Part shown: positions 10,324 to 20,898 of the stretch, piece after piece
How positions within the stretch are numbered: position 1 is the first letter of the stretch
Layout: every line of letters starts with the position of its first letter
From: Calvatia gigantea
Taxonomy: Eukaryota; Basidiomycota; Agaricomycetes; Agaricales; Lycoperdaceae
Assembly: GCA_025093985.1 (NCBI GenBank)
Contig: JACAAK010000043.1
Span: forward strand, 1 to 25,212
Reading direction: 5' to 3'
Length of the DNA stretch: 25,212 bases
Translations under genes and position numbers: made by a program
The notes under the pieces: generated by a model
What the model was told of the DNA's origin: nothing
Seen by the model: only the letters and a program-made list of their open reading frames with translations
Database searches by the model: none

Positions 10324-10944
10324 TTAGACATTCCTTGTCGTTTTAATCTGTTGTTGTAGCCATTGCAAGGCCATTATGACAGGCGCATTTCTGAGCCGAC
10401 CATTGGAAAGTAATGTATCGATCTGCGCATAATCAATCAGGTGTAATAAAATATTTTCACCTTCATCGGGCATACCAAATACACCACCTTGTTCGGGTAA
10501 ATCGGCCGCAGCACTATACAGATGAAACAGTTCCGCACAAGCACCTGCTGAAGGATAAAAGCTAAACAGATGTTGTAAGTGTTCAATCTGACAGCCTGAT
10601 TCTTCTAATGCTTCACGGCGAATACAGCTTTCAGGTGATTCATCACCATCGAGTACTCCCGCAATAATCTCCAGCTGCCAAGCTGAATCTTGGTCATCCA
10701 TAGCACCAATACGAAATTGTTCAATCAAGGCAAATTTTTGTTGTGCATCATCATAAATCAAGACACCTGCAGCTTCAGGGCGCTGAATGAGCTCACGTGA
10801 AATCACAGCGGTGTACTCAGTTTGATTAAACAGGCGATGACGTAAATTTACTTTTTCTACTTGAACAAAACCCTGAAAAACAAAGGCTCTGTCTACAATT
10901 TGGACATCTTCACGGTGATATGTAGCTTGCTTAATTATGTTCAT
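10324..10944 (-). CDS. nudF: ADP-ribose diphosphatase (Nudix hydrolase)
   Basis: NudF splits ADP-ribose into AMP and ribose 5-phosphate. The Nudix box is complete and fits GX5EX7REUXEEXGU: Gly96, Glu102, Arg110-Glu111, Glu114-Glu115, Gly117. The N-terminal domain (FVQVEKVNLRHRLF) and the FYPSAGACAE loop fit the ADP-ribose pyrophosphatase branch. Length is 206 residues from ATG 10944, and the frame is intact. The start is uncertain: an in-frame TTG at 10953 is possible, and neither has a visible Shine-Dalgarno. Instead a perfect ten-pair hairpin (10956-10980) ends 11 bases before the ATG. The gene follows thiC at 75 bases and precedes cpdA. Confidence 0.92.
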   Translation of the reverse strand: MNIIKQATYHREDVQIVDRAFVFQGFVQVEKVNLRHRLFNQTEYTAVISRELIQRPEAAGVLIYDDAQQKFALIEQFRIGAMDDQDSAWQLEIIAGVLDGDESPESCIRREALEESGCQIEHLQHLFSFYPSAGACAELFHLYSAAADLPEQGGVFGMPDEGENILLHLIDYAQIDTLLSNGRLRNAPVIMALQWLQQQIKTTRNV

Positions 10945-10955
10945 AAAGCGCAATA

Positions 10956-10980
10956 AGGATGAAATTTATCATTTCATCCT
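10956..10980 (-). other. Perfect hairpin between thiC and nudF
   Basis: AGGATGAAAT and ATTTCATCCT are exact complements around a five-base loop. On the transcribed minus strand it follows thiC by 39 bases and stops just before the nudF start. There is no U tract. It may be a weak terminator or attenuator for thiC, or may control nudF translation. Confidence 0.7.
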
Positions 10981-11019
10981 AACTGAGAATCACATGATTA
11001 CAAAAGGTTTTTTATCAAC

Positions 11020-12975
<1,956 letters not shown>

Positions 12976-13071
12976 CTATTTCTGTGTGTTGTTGATTTGG
13001 TGATACAAATGCAACGGATGTATTTCTACTGGAAATAGTTCAATAAAAGGCGTTCAGTTTTTAGATGGCTT

Positions 13072-13184
13072 GATTCCTACGCAGGTCTTAACCTGATCAG
13101 GTTCAACGGTACTCAGCTTCAAAACTTTATTGAAAAGTCTTAGCTGATCTCAGCGAGCAATTACTCGCGCTCCGTCAAGCGATG
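13072..13184 (-). ncRNA. TPP (THI-box) riboswitch of thiC
   Basis: The transcribed strand carries GCTGAGAT at about 13143-13150. About 50 bases later come ACCGTTGAACCTGATCAGG and then GTTAAGACCTGCGTAGGAA, the conserved TPP-aptamer sequence. The P3 arm is long: TCAGCT pairs with AGCTGA and encloses a further stem. Thiamine pyrophosphate binding normally reduces thiC expression. About 160 bases separate the aptamer from the thiC ATG; I could not identify the expression platform with certainty. Confidence 0.95.
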
Positions 13185-13188
13185 CATC

Positions 13189-13210
13189 ATCTTAACATGC
13201 ACTGTTGTTA
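13189..13210 (-). promoter_or_regulatory. Possible thiC promoter, -10 region only
   Basis: Just before the riboswitch the minus strand reads TGTTAAGAT, an extended -10 (TG-N-TAAGAT; TAAGAT at 13189-13194). I see no good -35. The placement agrees with transcription starting a few bases before the aptamer. Confidence 0.35.
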
Positions 13211-13253
13211 AAAACAGCGACCTTTTTATTCAAAGTGTGAAGGGGAAATGTGT

Positions 13254-14305
13254 TCAACGTTCTAAGCAAATGGCATCGCTTAAGCAGTCTTTGCCTTGAT
13301 CGGGTTGGACCATACGTAGTTGAATAAAATGCGCCAATTGTCTTTGTAAGAGTTGATCTGCACCGAGGCGCTGTGCGTGAGCGGAAGCAGGCAAGATGAT
13401 TTGAGCCGCTCTTTGTTCTGGGCTGAGTTGCACGAACTTTAAAAATAAACGCGCTTGATCCGTCACTATCGAATTTTTAATGCGGCTAGGCGCTCAATTT
13501 CTTCCAAATAGTTGCTTTGCACGGTATAGCCGTCGTAAACGCGTTGAGTATCCAGTCCGATAAACAAGAGGGTGCTATATAGATTCAACAGATGACGTGC
13601 ATCTTGGTGGTAGCTACTTTTCGGGTACTGTTGTAAATAGTTTTCCCAATACAGCGCACGATCCGCAATTTCTTTGGCGTCAATTTTGACCTGACTCCCA
13701 ATCACGGCTGGGTATTGATTCTGTGTCGCCAGATGTTCAATAAACTCTTGCTCTGCGACAGGTAGGTAAGGCGCAAAAATTTTGGCTAAATATTCAGGGC
13801 TACGGCGGTAATGCACTTGTCCTTCGCCTGCATCAAACAGCTCGACATAAGACTGCCCTTGGTGTTTGATGAGGTATTGGTCGCGAATGGTCAGTTGCTC
13901 AAAAAGACTTTGTTGAATGGTCGGATGTTGCGCCATTTCTAGGGCATAGCTTTCAAAAGCGCGCTGCTGTTGTGGCGTACGTTCAACCGCCAAAAAGTCA
14001 TGGTACATTTTATTGGATAAGCTCAATAAATGCTTTTGTTGTTGAAAACCGAGTAAAGGCAAACACAGCTTAAGATCTTGATTGATTTGCTCTAAAGCAA
14101 AAGTCGTACGTTGTGCATCTATTTCCGACATGTTTTTGTCAATTTTTTGGCACAAGTCGGTTAAGTCCAAGGTTTGAGTCGAAGACGCTTCTATTTGTGC
14201 GGGCTCTTGAAAGCTGACAGGTTCAGGTTTCTGACAGGCAGCCAACAGCGCGTACATGAAAATCAGTGCATAAGGTTTAAGCGAAAATAAAGAGGAATGA
14301 TTCAC
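13254..14305 (-). CDS. Uncharacterised lipoprotein, one frameshift
   Basis: I do not recognise a functional family. From the GTG at 14305 the protein starts with a lipoprotein signal (hydrophobic YALIFMYALLAAC; lipobox LAAC with Cys at about 24), so it is probably anchored to the outer membrane. The rest is soluble, Gln-rich and helical, with ELFDAGEGQVHYRRSPEYLAK and a C-terminal part ending DCLSDAICLER, which has two late cysteines. An in-frame ATG at 14374 would add a charged stretch before the signal, so I prefer GTG. One base is missing in the T run at 13474-13478 (plus strand). Corrected length is 350 residues. It is divergent from the tolC-type gene and upstream of thiC; no functional link is evident. 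Confidence 0.75.
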
Positions 14306-14585
14306 AGCGACTCGATCAAAAAAACTCAGTTCAGCGACAACACAGTAGAGAAACTCCTTTTCTCCGTGCCTCATTTTATAGGGGGAATGGAATTTTTAAT
14401 GTGTAGTATTGTGAATGAGTTTGTTGAACGGGCTGTGACACTGTTTAATATTTACTTCATAATGAACAAATTAGTGGGCGCTATTGTAACCAGTGCAATA
14501 AAAAATATACGAAAAAAATGACAACCCGTTTAGTATAGCGTTGCTCAGAACGAGGCCAGTGAGGCGGAAAGGTTGACTGAAAACA
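14306..14585. other. Divergent promoter region between lipoprotein and tolC-type gene
   Basis: No gene is evident. Possible plus-strand promoters are TTGAAC-16-TAATAT (about 14421-14448) and TTGTAA-16-TATACG (about 14484-14511). Both match only about four of six bases per box, so neither is sure. A short palindrome, TTCATAATGAA, lies near 14456. Confidence 0.4.
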
Positions 14586-15915
14586 ATGAAGATTAAATGT
14601 ATCCTAGCCAGCTGTGTGTTGTTTTTTCGCGCCGTGGAGTCATGCCTTGGATTTGGTCGACGCTTTACAACGCGCCAAAGTCAATGATCCCAACTGGCAA
14701 GCCAATTTACTCCAATATGAAGCAGATCAACTCAATTTAGGCATTGCACAAGGCAATTTACTACCTACCATTGGTCTGTCTGGGAATGTGACTCGAAAAA
14801 ATCAACCCATTGGGCAGGTGAGTTCGGTTCTTTCCATGCCCGATACGACCACCACCAAACAAGTGGCGATTACGGCGCGCCAACCCCTTTTTCGTTGGGA
14901 TGCGTGGGAAGGGTTGAAACAAGTCAAGACCTCCCTCAGTTTAAGTGAAGTCAATTTACAGCTACAGCGACAGCAACACATTTTAGCGGTGACGGAAGCC
15001 TATTTTAATGTACTGCGCCAACAAAGTTTAACCGCAGCCAATTTACAAGAAGAACGGGCTCTACTTGAGCAACTGAATATGATGAATGCCAAACTCAGAG
15101 AGGGTTTGGTGGCAAAAAGTGATGTGAGTGAAGCCAATGCACAATTCCAAAGCGCACAGGCCAACCGCATTGCGACGCATGTACAACTGGTCTTGGCGCA
15201 GGAACAACTGGCGCAAATTATCGGGCCTTATCAAGAAAACTTGGCAGTGCTACGTGAAGACTTTCAGTTTCAAAAACCTTATCCCGCAGAGCTTTCGGCA
15301 TGGACCAATTTTAGCTCTCGCACAGAACTTAGGCATTCAGCAGGCACGTTTACAGCAGCGCTATGCTGAAGATCAAAAACGGGTTGAACAAGCTGCGTTG
15401 TATCCGCAAATTGAAGCTGTGGGAAGCTATGTTATAGTGAGCAGACTCCTGAGAATATTATGTCGGCCAAAGGCAACTTTGATCAGATTGGTATTGAGAT
15501 GAATTGGAATGTCTATACGGGAGGGAGAACCAAGAAGTCGATTCAAAAAGCTGCCGTCAACGTCAAAAAATCTGAAGCCGAATTGGATGCCGCTATCCGT
15601 AAAGCCAATACAGAGGTGAAAAAGTCCTATTTACAAGTGGAAACAGACCAAGCCAAGTTGCAAGCACGTAAAGCTGCCATGGAATCATCCAGCCTCGTCT
15701 CTCGTGCCTCACAAGCGCAGTATCAAGAAGGTTTAAAAACTATGGTCGATGTTTTACTGGCACAGCGCAACGCCTTTTCGGCCAAGCAAGATTATGTCAA
15801 TACCAAGTATGACTACCTGATCAATGTCTTGCATTTAAAGGCATCTGTGGGTAAGTTGACTGAACAAGATATTCAAGAAATGAATGCATGGTTGGTGGAC
15901 AAAGCACGCTTATAA
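14586..15915 (+). CDS. tolC: TolC-family outer membrane efflux channel, with three frameshifts
   Basis: TolC-type proteins form trimeric outer-membrane channels for tripartite efflux pumps and type I secretion. The N-terminus MKIKCILASC... with APWSHA before LDLVDALQ is a Sec signal peptide. The mature part shows the two repeats typical of the family: DLVDALQRAKVNDPNWQA, LPTIGLSGNVTR and ARQPLFRWDAWEGLKQ in the first, and YPQIEAVGSYV, IGIEMNWNVYTGGRTKKS and GLKTMVDVLLAQRNAFSAKQDY in the second. Breaks: an extra T at 14622-14627, an extra T at 15309-15312, and a missing T at about 15431-15435. Corrected length is 442 residues. Which pump it serves cannot be told from this window. It stands alone; phoU follows at 90 bases. 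Confidence 0.88.
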
Positions 15916-16005
15916 AATGGGCGTTGTCATCAAATCTTCATAATTGATATGCTTTAATATCGCTCAATCTTTAGTCCCTCATGATGTTGCTGTGGAGTAC
16001 GTCCT

Positions 16006-16722
16006 TTGCCAAATAGTCCTGTTTTAAACCATCACATTTCTTCGCAATTCAACGAAGATTTGCAGGATGTGAACACCAAATTTATGACCATGGGTGGTTT
16101 GGTAGAGCAACAAGTGGCAAATGCAATTCATGCGCTACTCGACACTGATGCCAACTTAGCGGTCGATGTCCAGTTTAAAGACAATGCGGTGAATCAGCTC
16201 GAACGTGAAATTGATGAGGCCTTGACCTTGATTTTGGCGCGTCGTCATCCTGCTGCGATTGATTTGCGTATGGTAATTGCGATGTCGAAAGCCAATACCG
16301 ACCTAGAGCGTATTGGTGATGAAGCGGCGAAAATTGCTCGTATTGCGCAAAGCTTATGTGAAGATGGCGAATCCCCTCGCGGTTATATGGAAACGCGTCA
16401 TATTGGTAACCAAGTCCGTGTCATGATTCATGATGCCCTAGACGCTTTTGCACGCTTAGATGCAGAACAAGCGCTACGTGTGATGATGGCCGATGCTGAT
16501 ATTGACCGTGAATATCAATCTGCAACGCGTACTTTGATGACTTATATGATTGAAGACCCGCGTCATATTGCCCGTGTGATTAATGTGATGTGGGTATTGC
16601 GTTCATTAGAACGGATTGGCGATCATGCGCGTAATATCTCTGAACAAGTGATTTACATGGTGAAAGGTTTGGATGTACGTCATACCAGTTTTGAAGAAGT
16701 TGAAAAACATATCCAAAAATAA
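16006..16722 (+). CDS. phoU: Phosphate signalling protein PhoU
   Basis: PhoU is a cytoplasmic helical protein that restrains PhoR/PhoB signalling through the Pst transporter and limits phosphate uptake. The 238-residue frame is intact. It holds the two three-helix repeats, with metal-binding-type signatures NTDLERIGDEAAKIAR and LRSLERIGDHARNISE, the standard PhoU marks. The start is a TTG at 16006, with GGAG eight bases upstream. No pst or pho genes adjoin it here, unlike the E. coli pst-phoU operon, so it is probably a single transcription unit ending in the terminator at 16744. Confidence 0.96.
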   Translation: MPNSPVLNHHISSQFNEDLQDVNTKFMTMGGLVEQQVANAIHALLDTDANLAVDVQFKDNAVNQLEREIDEALTLILARRHPAAIDLRMVIAMSKANTDLERIGDEAAKIARIAQSLCEDGESPRGYMETRHIGNQVRVMIHDALDAFARLDAEQALRVMMADADIDREYQSATRTLMTYMIEDPRHIARVINVMWVLRSLERIGDHARNISEQVIYMVKGLDVRHTSFEEVEKHIQK

Positions 16723-16743
16723 AAAAAGCGAAACTTATTTTTC

Positions 16744-16768
16744 AAGCACAACTTCGGTTGTGCTTTTT
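16744..16768 (+). terminator. Rho-independent terminator of phoU
   Basis: AAGCACAAC and GTTGTGCTT form a perfect nine-pair stem around a TTCG tetraloop, followed by TTT. It lies 22 bases after the phoU stop. Confidence 0.92.
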
Positions 16769-16790
16769 AATGGTTGCTTAATTTTCGGAT

Positions 16791-16824
16791 AAAAAAAATC
16801 TCAGACTTTGGGGGAAATCTGAGA
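16791..16824 (-). terminator. Minus-strand terminator of the candidate small RNA
   Basis: On the minus strand TCTCAGA and TCTGAGA pair, with TTT/AAA above one bulged G and a CCCCC loop, followed by eight T (the A run at 16791-16798). It lies about 260 bases beyond the argH-yggX terminator, so it needs another transcript to serve. Confidence 0.85.
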
Positions 16825-16876
16825 CTAAAATCGGGGATATTTATCGTTATCGATAAGAGGTTTCCCTCTATCCTTG
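16791..16876 (-). ncRNA. Candidate small regulatory RNA, about 86 nt
   Basis: Predicted from sequence alone; I recognise no named family. On the minus strand a promoter (16883-16911) would start transcription near 16876. The RNA then folds into AGAGG-GAAA-CCTCT (16856-16869, a GNRA tetraloop) and TTATCG-ATAA-CGATAA (16841-16856, sharing one base). Next comes a single-stranded stretch with ATCCCCGA, then a terminator hairpin (16799-16824) with loop CCCCC and eight U. No open reading frame with a ribosome site fits. C-rich single-stranded loops are typical of trans-acting RNAs that pair with G-rich ribosome sites, but no target is shown. It is isolated between the phoU and yggX terminators. Confidence 0.65.
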
Positions 16877-16882
16877 AATGCC

Positions 16883-16911
16883 ATTATAGGAAAGATGTTT
16901 TTCTGCGTCAT
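16883..16911 (-). promoter_or_regulatory. Promoter of the candidate small RNA
   Basis: Minus-strand ATGACG (16906-16911, four of six to TTGACA), a 17-base spacer, and a perfect TATAAT (16883-16888). The predicted start is near 16876. Confidence 0.65.
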
Positions 16912-17083
16912 GTAGGTTCTTGTAGTGTAATGTTGAGTTTTGCAATGGTTGTGTAGCGCTATGTTTACACTTAATTATTTAGATACAAATAGCTGTTCTA
17001 TAGTCTGATTGAGTCATTAATATGTCATCTATTTGGGGTTTGGTCATCCCTGTGCTTGGATAGAACATTGTATGAATAAAAAG

Positions 17084-17107
17084 AAAAGCCCCGATGTCGG
17101 AGCTTTT
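17084..17107 (-). terminator. Terminator of argH-yggX
   Basis: Minus-strand AAAAGCTCCG and CGGGGCTTTT form a ten-pair stem (one G-U pair) around ACAT, followed by CTTTTTATT. It lies 18 bases after the yggX stop. Confidence 0.88.
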
Positions 17108-17125
17108 CAAATGTGCAACGCTTTA

Positions 17126-17398
17126 TCACGCCTCAGGCTTTAAGCCTTCTGCTTTTTCTAAGCTTTCATCATTGTTAAAGAACTTCTCACGTTGTTCTTC
17201 AAGAAACTTTTTCGCATCAGGTTCAAACACATTTAAGCGTTTTTCATTGATTAAAGTGGTTTGGTGCTTTAACCATTCTCCCCAAGCTTGCTTGGAGATG
17301 TTTTCAAAAAGTTCTTGGCCTTTTGCACCAGGAAACGGTGCAAAGTCTAAACCTTCCATTTCTGTTTGATATTTACGGCAAAAAACTTGTCGAGTCAT
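17126..17398 (-). CDS. yggX: Fe(2+)-trafficking / oxidative damage protection protein YggX
   Basis: YggX is a small cytoplasmic protein linked to iron handling and protection of iron-sulfur clusters from superoxide. The 90-residue frame is intact and of normal size. The signature is clear: [10 protein letters not shown] with Cys7, then [39 protein letters not shown]. It starts 12 bases after the argH stop, so the two form one operon, ended by the terminator at 17084-17107. Confidence 0.96.
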   Translation of the reverse strand: MTRQVFCRKYQTEMEGLDFAPFPGAKGQELFENISKQAWGEWLKHQTTLINEKRLNVFEPDAKKFLEEQREKFFNNDESLEKAEGLKPEA

Positions 17399-17410
17399 AT
17401 CTAGACGTCC

Positions 17411-18844
17411 TTATTGAGCATAAAGTTTTTCTAAACGCGCATGGGCACGTTCAATGGCAGCTTCGACTTGCGCAGGTGCAGTTCCACCAATGTGGTTACG
17501 TGCATTGACTGACGCTTCAAGGGTTAGTGCTTTTTCAAATACATCCGCTTGAATTAAGTCAGAGAACTGTTGAAGTTGTTCTAAAGTTAATTCAGAAAGA
17601 TCTTTTGACTCTTGAACACCTAAAGCAACAGCTTTACCCACAATTTCATGTGCATCACGGAAAGCCACGCCATTTTTCACAAGGTAATCAGCCAAGTCAG
17701 TTGCGGTTGAGAAACCACGCAGCGCTGCTTCACGCATGATGTCGATGTTTGGCACCAAAGCAGGAATCATGTCTGCAAAAGCCATGAGCGAGCCACGCAC
17801 GGTATCAATCGCATCAAACAACGGTTCTTTGTCTTCTTGGTTGTCTTTGTTATACGCCAACGGTTGACCTTTCATCAGTGTTAACAAACTCATCAAGTCG
17901 CCATAGACACGGCCTGTTTTACCACGCACTAACTCAGGCACATCTGGATTTTTCTTTTGTGGCATGATTGAAGAGCCAGTACAGAAACGGTCTGGAATGT
18001 TTACAAACTTAAACTGTGCAGACGTCCAAAGAATCAGTTCTTCTGACATACGTGATAAGTGCATCATGATCAGAGAAGCCGCAGCATTGAATTCAATACC
18101 GAAGTCGCGATCAGATACTGCATCGAGTGAGTTTTCAGAAACCGCTTCAAAACCCAGTAACTCTGCTGTAAATGTGCGGTCGATTGGGTAAGTGGTACCC
18201 GCAAGTGCTGCTGAACCTAAAGGCATACGGTTAGTACGTTTACGACAGTCAATGAGACGCTCAGAGTCACGTACTAACATTTCAAACCATGCCAACAGAT
18301 GGTGACCAAAAGTCACGGGCTGTGCCGTTTGTAAGTGGGTGAAGCCCGGCATAATGGTATGTGTGTTTTGCGCAGCAATACTCAAAATACCTTTTTGTAA
18401 TTTTTTTAGTAATTCTAAAATGGCATCGATCTCATCGCGGACATAGAGGCGAATATCGGTTGCCACTTGGTCATTACGGCTACGACCGGTATGGAGCTTT
18501 TTACCTGTGATGCCAATCCGTTGAGTTAAACGCGACTCAATGTTCATGTGCACATCTTCTAGGTCAATACGCCATTGGAACTGACCCGCTTCGATTTCAG
18601 CTTGAATGGTGTTTAAGCCATTGATGATGTCATCGCGTTCTTGTTCAGTCAGAACGCCAACTTTTGCAAGCATGGTCGCATGAGCAATAGAACCTGCAAT
18701 ATCTTGTTTATAAAAGCGTTGGTCAAATTGTACAGATGCTGTAAATTCAGCAACAAAGGCATCAGTAGCTTCAGAGAAACGACCGCCCCACATACCCGAA
18801 GTTTGGGCTTGTGACGGATTTGAGGAATTAGAAGATGTGGTCAT
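17411..18844 (-). CDS. argH: Argininosuccinate lyase
   Basis: ArgH splits argininosuccinate into arginine and fumarate, the last step of arginine synthesis. The 477-residue frame is intact. It has the fumarase/aspartase superfamily signatures: HTGRSRNDQ (118-126), [10 protein letters not shown] (167-176, with catalytic His170) and the loop [12 protein letters not shown] (290-301) with the catalytic serine. The first 17 residues are a Ser/Thr/Asn-rich extension before MWGGRF. It is divergent from algZ with only 35 bases or less between starts. Its promoter appears to overlap the start of algZ (18883-18911). Downstream is yggX. Confidence 0.97.
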   Translation of the reverse strand: MTTSSNSSNPSQAQTSGMWGGRFSEATDAFVAEFTASVQFDQRFYKQDIAGSIAHATMLAKVGVLTEQERDDIINGLNTIQAEIEAGQFQWRIDLEDVHMNIESRLTQRIGITGKKLHTGRSRNDQVATDIRLYVRDEIDAILELLKKLQKGILSIAAQNTHTIMPGFTHLQTAQPVTFGHHLLAWFEMLVRDSERLIDCRKRTNRMPLGSAALAGTTYPIDRTFTAELLGFEAVSENSLDAVSDRDFGIEFNAAASLIMMHLSRMSEELILWTSAQFKFVNIPDRFCTGSSIMPQKKNPDVPELVRGKTGRVYGDLMSLLTLMKGQPLAYNKDNQEDKEPLFDAIDTVRGSLMAFADMIPALVPNIDIMREAALRGFSTATDLADYLVKNGVAFRDAHEIVGKAVALGVQESKDLSELTLEQLQQFSDLIQADVFEKALTLEASVNARNHIGGTAPAQVEAAIERAHARLEKLYAQ

Positions 18845-18879
18845 GTCGGCTCAATAAGATAAAAAGCGGTAGAACTCGC

Positions 18880-19989
18880 ATGAGTATAACAAATTCAAGA
18901 CAACTTGCCGAAGTTCAAGATGCGCAAAGTTTAACTTCCAGCATGGCTAAGCCAAATATCTCTTATTTATTTAGTAAAATCGTGCAATGGCCGCATTTGT
19001 TGGAATTATTTGTAGGTGGAAATTTGTTGGCCATGCTGTTGGCTTTGGCCGAGGCGCAGTCTTGGTCAAACTTGGTGTTTGAGCATGTACTCGGTTATAT
19101 GCTTTACATCAATTGGGTTTTGTTGTCTTTTGCTGCGCTGATGCAATATGGACAAAAAAAGTTGCAAGATTTGAGTCTCGGTATGACTTTATTGTCAGGC
19201 TTTTTTCTATTGCAGATCATTGTGTTGGTGACCACGCTCAGCCTTAATATACTGATCTTCTTTGGAGCTAATTTTAGTTTCAATGGTTTGACTTCAGCCA
19301 TCTTATGGAATGATGTGGCTTTGCATTTGGGCTATGGCTTGCTGTTAGGCAGCTTTTGTTTTCGTTATTTGTACCTAAGAGAGCAATGGTTTAGGCAGCA
19401 AAACAGTGAGCTGAATGCACGGGTGCAGGCCATGCAAGCCCGTATCCACCCGCATTTTTTGTTTAATAGTTTAAACAATGTGATTAGCTTGATCGCGATT
19501 GACCCAGATAAAGCCGAACAGATGTTGCTCAATCTATCGCGTCTGTTTAGAGCCAGTTTCCAAGAGTTAAAACTGGTCAAGCTCAGTGATGAAATTGAGT
19601 TGTGTCAGCGTTATTTGGCGATTGAGCAAATTCGTTTGGGGGATCGTTTACAGGTTGAATGGAAAATCGAGCATGCCGAATTATGTCAGCAGGTACAAAT
19701 TCCACTATTAACTTTACAACCTTTACTTGAAAATAGTATTTTTCATGGTGTTGAAAAATTTTTAACTAAGAGTACGATAAGTGTACTGATTGAAATATTG
19801 CAAAATCAAGTTAATATCGTCATAACTAACCCATTTACAAAGGAAACAATTCATAAACGACAAGGACATGGTATTGCCATTGAAAATGTGAAGCAGCGTC
19901 TAGAGGCATATTTTGGGCGAACTGTGAGCTTTCAAACCTATGCAGGGGAGGGAATGTATACCACTGTTGTGCAGTATCAATATAAATAA
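18880..19989 (+). CDS. algZ: Sensor histidine kinase of the AlgZ/FimS (LytS) type
   Basis: A membrane histidine kinase paired with AlgR. The N-terminal half holds four or more hydrophobic helices (for example LLELFVGGNLLAMLLALA and LHLGYGLLLGSFCFRYLYL). The cytoplasmic part has the His_kinase family phosphoacceptor motif RIHPHFLFNSLNN, the ATP-site N box LLENSIFHGVE and the G box GHGIAIENVKQRL. In Pseudomonas the AlgZ/AlgR pair controls type IV pili, twitching and alginate; the role here is inferred. The start is unsure. ATG 18880 (369 residues) has no clear ribosome site. The in-frame ATG at 18835 has GAGGA eight bases upstream but overlaps the argH start. ATG 18943 is also possible. The frame is intact. 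Confidence 0.88.
   Translation: MSITNSRQLAEVQDAQSLTSSMAKPNISYLFSKIVQWPHLLELFVGGNLLAMLLALAEAQSWSNLVFEHVLGYMLYINWVLLSFAALMQYGQKKLQDLSLGMTLLSGFFLLQIIVLVTTLSLNILIFFGANFSFNGLTSAILWNDVALHLGYGLLLGSFCFRYLYLREQWFRQQNSELNARVQAMQARIHPHFLFNSLNNVISLIAIDPDKAEQMLLNLSRLFRASFQELKLVKLSDEIELCQRYLAIEQIRLGDRLQVEWKIEHAELCQQVQIPLLTLQPLLENSIFHGVEKFLTKSTISVLIEILQNQVNIVITNPFTKETIHKRQGHGIAIENVKQRLEAYFGRTVSFQTYAGEGMYTTVVQYQYK
18883..18911 (-). promoter_or_regulatory. Likely argH promoter, lying over the algZ start
   Basis: Minus strand: TCGGCA (18906-18911, four of six to TTGACA), 17 bases, then TATACT (18883-18888) preceded by TGT, making a perfect extended -10 (TG-N-TATACT). The predicted transcript starts near 18876, about 32 bases before the argH ATG. 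Confidence 0.6.
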
Positions 19990-20040
19990 GCCGCAGTGAA
20001 CCTATAAAAATAAACAAGGTGACTGTTGGGGAGGAGATAA

Positions 20041-20780
20041 ATGGACATCCTAATTTGTGATGATGAGCCTTTAGCAATCGAACGTTTGTCTAGATTGGTG
20101 AGTCAGCTCGGACATCAAGTGGTGGCAACAGCCTCACATGGTCAACAAGCAATTGAATTAACTCAACAATATGAACCAGATGTGGTACTTTTAGATATTC
20201 AAATGCCAGAAATGGATGGTTTGACCTGTGCGCATTATTTGCGCCAACTTGAACCGATGCCTGCTTTGGTGTTTTGTACAGCTTATGATGAACATGCGCT
20301 CGATGCATTTAAGTCACATGCTGAAGGTTATTTATTAAAACCAGTGATGCAACAGGAATTGCAACAGGTGCTTGGTCACCTCACTAAATTAACCCAAGCT
20401 CAAATGAGCGAGATAAAACAAAAAGAAAATATGGATGAATTTAACATAAAGCGACATCAAATCGCAGCGAAAACCTATCGTGGTGTGGAATGGTTCCCAT
20501 TGAAAATATTTACTATTTTTTGGCGGATCAAAAATATGTCACGGTACGCCACAAAAACGGCAGTGTCTTAATTGATGAAACCTTAAAAGACTTAGAGCAT
20601 GAGTTTGGGGAGGCCTTTATTCGTATTCACCGTAATGCCTTGGTTTCAGTTCACTTTTTAGAAGGGCTTGAAGTGGTCAACTCTGGGCAGTATCAAGTGC
20701 GTTGCCGTGAGTTAGATGAGCGCCTAGCAGTGAGTCGACGGCATTTACCGGGCTTGCGAGAGCGCTTACATAAGCTTTAG
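20041..20780 (+). CDS. algR: LytTR-type response regulator AlgR, with one frameshift
   Basis: Response regulator for AlgZ. The receiver domain (about 1-115) has the acidic pair Asp7-Asp8, phosphoacceptor Asp52 in LLDIQMPEMDG, Thr80 and Lys100. A linker of about 20 residues leads to a LytTR DNA-binding domain (ENIYYFLADQKYVTVRHKNG, FIRIHRNALVS, LAVSRRHLPGLRERL). A base is missing at about 20488-20492, in front of VPIENIYY, which breaks the frame at the start of the DNA-binding domain. Corrected length is 246 residues. GGGGAGGAG gives a strong ribosome site. It follows algZ by 51 bases and precedes hemC by 118. Confidence 0.93.
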
Positions 20781-20898
20781 CACGCCAATTAAATGGCTCT
20801 GCTGCTGATGAGACGGGGGGGCTTTGGGCTGAATACATTTCCAATGGGGTAAATTCAGTTTAAGATAGTTTCATTCTTATTGGCACATACTAAAATTT

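Noticed and set aside
14297..14521. Possible 74-residue plus-strand protein between the lipoprotein and tolC-type genes
   Set aside because: It starts inside the lipoprotein leader, has no ribosome site and no family-like sequence; the region is better explained as divergent promoters.
16774..16956. Possible 60-residue plus-strand protein after phoU
   Set aside because: It runs antisense through the terminator, hairpins and promoter of the candidate small RNA, has no ribosome site and an unlikely composition.
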